A stretch of 64,000 nucleotides of DNA from Saprospiraceae bacterium (GTDB lineage: Bacteria > Bacteroidota > Bacteroidia > Chitinophagales > Saprospiraceae), in the NCBI GenBank assembly GCA_016715465.1, contig JADKAA010000029.1:992001-1056000 (forward strand), written 5' to 3'. The notes under the pieces were generated by a model, which did no database searches, was not told the DNA's origin, and saw only the letters and a program-made list of their open reading frames with translations. This document shows, piece after piece, positions 62,708 through 64,000 of this stretch. The position numbers and the translations under genes are program-made. Every line of letters begins with the position of its first letter. Positions within the stretch are counted from its first letter, which is position 1.

Positions 62708-63424
62708 TCAAAGCCAGGTAATGCCATAGACGGCACCAAATTCATCCAATAATACCTTTCTCACGTCCTCCATTTCAATTACATGGCCCGTTTCGGCAGA
62801 CATGGAGGTAACGGTCTTGTCTTCATCCTCAATACCACAAGGTATAATATATTTAAAATGGTCGAGATCGGTATTGACGTTCAGCGCAAAGCCATGCATG
62901 GTAACCCATCTGGAAAGATGAACCCCGATTGCGCAAATTTTCCGGTTCTTTTGCCCACCCTGCACCGGCTTAAGCCATACCCCGGTATATCCTTCGATGC
63001 GGTGCCCTTCTATGCCCCAATGGGCTATGGTGCGTATTATAACTTCCTCCATATCTCTGATGTAGCGATGAACATCGGTGTAAAGTTGGTCCAGATCAAA
63101 AATGGGATACCCAGTAATCTGTCCGGGTCCATGGTAAGTAATGTCTCCGCCCCTGTTAATCTTAAAAAACTCTATATTCCTAAGTGCCAATTCGGCTTCA
63201 GACAGCAGCAAATGTTCCATGGATCCGCTTTTTCCAAGGGTAAAAACAGGATTGTGCTCGCACAATAGCAGCTTATTCGTGGCAATTTCGGCGGGTTGCA
63301 CACCCCCATTGTCCATTGTTTTGGCGCGTTTTTGTTCTACCAACTGCTTGTGAAAGGCAGTTTGCTGCTCCCACGCTTCGGCATAACCTATTCCCGACAT
63401 TTCGATGTATTCTACTTTAAACAA
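62708..63424 (-). CDS. lipB: Octanoyltransferase LipB
   Basis: 238 residues. It transfers octanoyl from acyl carrier protein to lipoyl domains, the first step of endogenous lipoate synthesis. Signature RGGDITYHGPGQITGYPIFDL, catalytic Lys in RKICAIGVHLSRWVTMHGFALNVN, and catalytic Cys in IIPCGIEDE near residue 199. The start ATG 63424 is followed by a normal N-terminus (MFKVEYIEMSGIGYAEAW). No lipA is in the window. Confidence 0.97.
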   Translation of the reverse strand: MFKVEYIEMSGIGYAEAWEQQTAFHKQLVEQKRAKTMDNGGVQPAEIATNKLLLCEHNPVFTLGKSGSMEHLLLSEAELALRNIEFFKINRGGDITYHGPGQITGYPIFDLDQLYTDVHRYIRDMEEVIIRTIAHWGIEGHRIEGYTGVWLKPVQGGQKNRKICAIGVHLSRWVTMHGFALNVNTDLDHFKYIIPCGIEDEDKTVTSMSAETGHVIEMEDVRKVLLDEFGAVYGITWL

Positions 63425-63559
63425 AATTTTGTTTGTCTATTTAAGTGCTGCAAATGTAAGATAAGATGAAGATATCCTTGTTACATAACATTTATTTTTA
63501 TAAACTGGTGCTTTTGCAAGGCAATATGGGAGGTATTCAATTAATTTACAGTCATTTGT

Positions 63560-63592
63560 TTTGATTTTTATGGAAATTTATTATTATCTTTG
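63560..63592 (+). promoter_or_regulatory. Promoter of the glycogen synthase gene
   Basis: TTTG at 63560-63563 and TATCTTTG at 63585-63592 are separated by 21 bases, a near-consensus Bacteroidota promoter. The ATG follows 56 bases downstream. Confidence 0.7.
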
Positions 63593-63647
63593 CACTCCAA
63601 AATTACCGCGGGCTGATTGCCAGATTTAGTATCATTAAACCACTGAG

Positions 63648-64000
63648 ATGAGAGTTTTGTTTGTCACGCAGGAAATGGATCCTTACACGCTGGTGACGGA
63701 GATTTCTGAGGTTTTTAAAAAAATGCCCCAGTACGTCAGCGATAAAAGCCATGAGATCCGAGTACTGATGCCCAAATATGGAACCATCAATGAGAGAAGA
63801 CACCGGTTGCACGAAGTTGTGCGGTTATCGGGCATGAACATCATTGTCAATGATGAGGATTATCCACTTATCATCAAGGTAGCATCTATCCCCGGAGCCA
63901 GGTTACAGGTTTATTTTCTGGACAACGACGAATTTTTTAAGAGAAAGAACCTTTTTGCCAACGATGACAATACCGCATTTGAAGACAATGCAGAACGTAT
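63648..64000 (+). CDS. Glycogen/starch synthase (GT5 type), cut by right window edge
   Basis: 117 complete codons are visible from ATG 63648 (MRVLFVTQEMDPYTLVTEIS). Blocks typical of the Bacteroidota glycogen synthase N-terminal domain follow: EIRVLMPKYGTINERRHRLHEVVRLSGMN in pieces, IIKVASIPGARLQVYFLDN, and FFKRKNLF. It is predicted to add glucose from a nucleotide sugar to an alpha-1,4-glucan. The canonical KTGG of bacterial GlgA is not present near the start, as is usual for this subgroup. The remainder lies beyond the window. Confidence 0.85.
   Translation, partial: MRVLFVTQEMDPYTLVTEISEVFKKMPQYVSDKSHEIRVLMPKYGTINERRHRLHEVVRLSGMNIIVNDEDYPLIIKVASIPGARLQVYFLDNDEFFKRKNLFANDDNTAFEDNAER

Noticed and set aside
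1..64000. tRNA, rRNA, riboswitches, insertion sequences, prophage
   Set aside because: None recognised by eye on either strand. Absence was not tested with dedicated models such as tRNAscan or Rfam.

Overview
The window looks like chromosomal DNA of a Bacteroidota bacterium, most likely in or near the Saprospiraceae. The evidence is: -7 promoter boxes of the form TAnnTTTG with a TTG about 20 bases upstream; start codons that mostly lack a Shine-Dalgarno sequence; a complete Bacteroidota-type division and cell wall cluster; and many large exported repeat proteins (choice-of-anchor D, VCBS, LamG, CUB, PKD). This placement is inferred from gene content, not from a phylogeny.

Layout. 1-11.1 kb: a truncated M43 metalloprotease, a thioredoxin-dockerin protein, Tex, a small membrane protein, an AhpD-like protein, an exported barrel-like protein, fumarylacetoacetase and an NhaC antiporter. 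11.4-20.1 kb: a 1782-residue protein with ten exact 366-bp repeats, then a VCBS/ASPIC lipoprotein. 20.2-35.9 kb, minus strand: mraZ-rsmH-ftsL-ftsI-murE-mraY-murD-ftsW-murG-murC-ftsQ-ftsA-ftsZ, with a MraZ-type operator in front and a terminator behind. 36.4-49 kb: a secreted protein of unknown function, then on the plus strand a LytTR regulator, two tandem beta-helix proteins, a giant protein with ten AEYF..DPG modules in 1.4-kb super-repeats, and a LamG/CUB protein broken by a frameshift. 49-56 kb: a lipoprotein, a multi-pass membrane protein overlapping a histidine kinase, a 1.1-kb repeat-rich intergenic island, a lipoprotein, a helical protein of unknown function, and three consecutive LuxR-type regulators. 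56-61.6 kb: an RND efflux operon whose TolC gene is frameshifted. 61.6-64 kb: a lipoprotein, an acyl-CoA thioesterase, lipB and the start of a glycogen synthase gene.

How the parts fit. The dcw cluster carries peptidoglycan precursor synthesis (MurC, D, E, G, MraY) and the divisome core (FtsL, I, W, Q, A, Z) in one tightly packed direction. The 37.6-56 kb stretch is dominated by surface proteins and signalling proteins (LytTR, histidine kinase, three LuxR-type proteins) and is the best place to look for an undescribed surface or adhesion system. None of the large exported proteins shows a recognisable type IX C-terminal sorting domain.

The non-coding DNA is unusually informative. A 24-26 bp palindromic element occurs four times, flanked by GA dinucleotides and sitting inside other repeats. 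A 35-nt hairpin-plus-T-run element occurs twice with compensated stem changes. A 21-nt hairpin unit forms arrays. I saw no tRNA, rRNA, CRISPR array, transposase or prophage gene. All calls come from reading the sequence; no database search was run.
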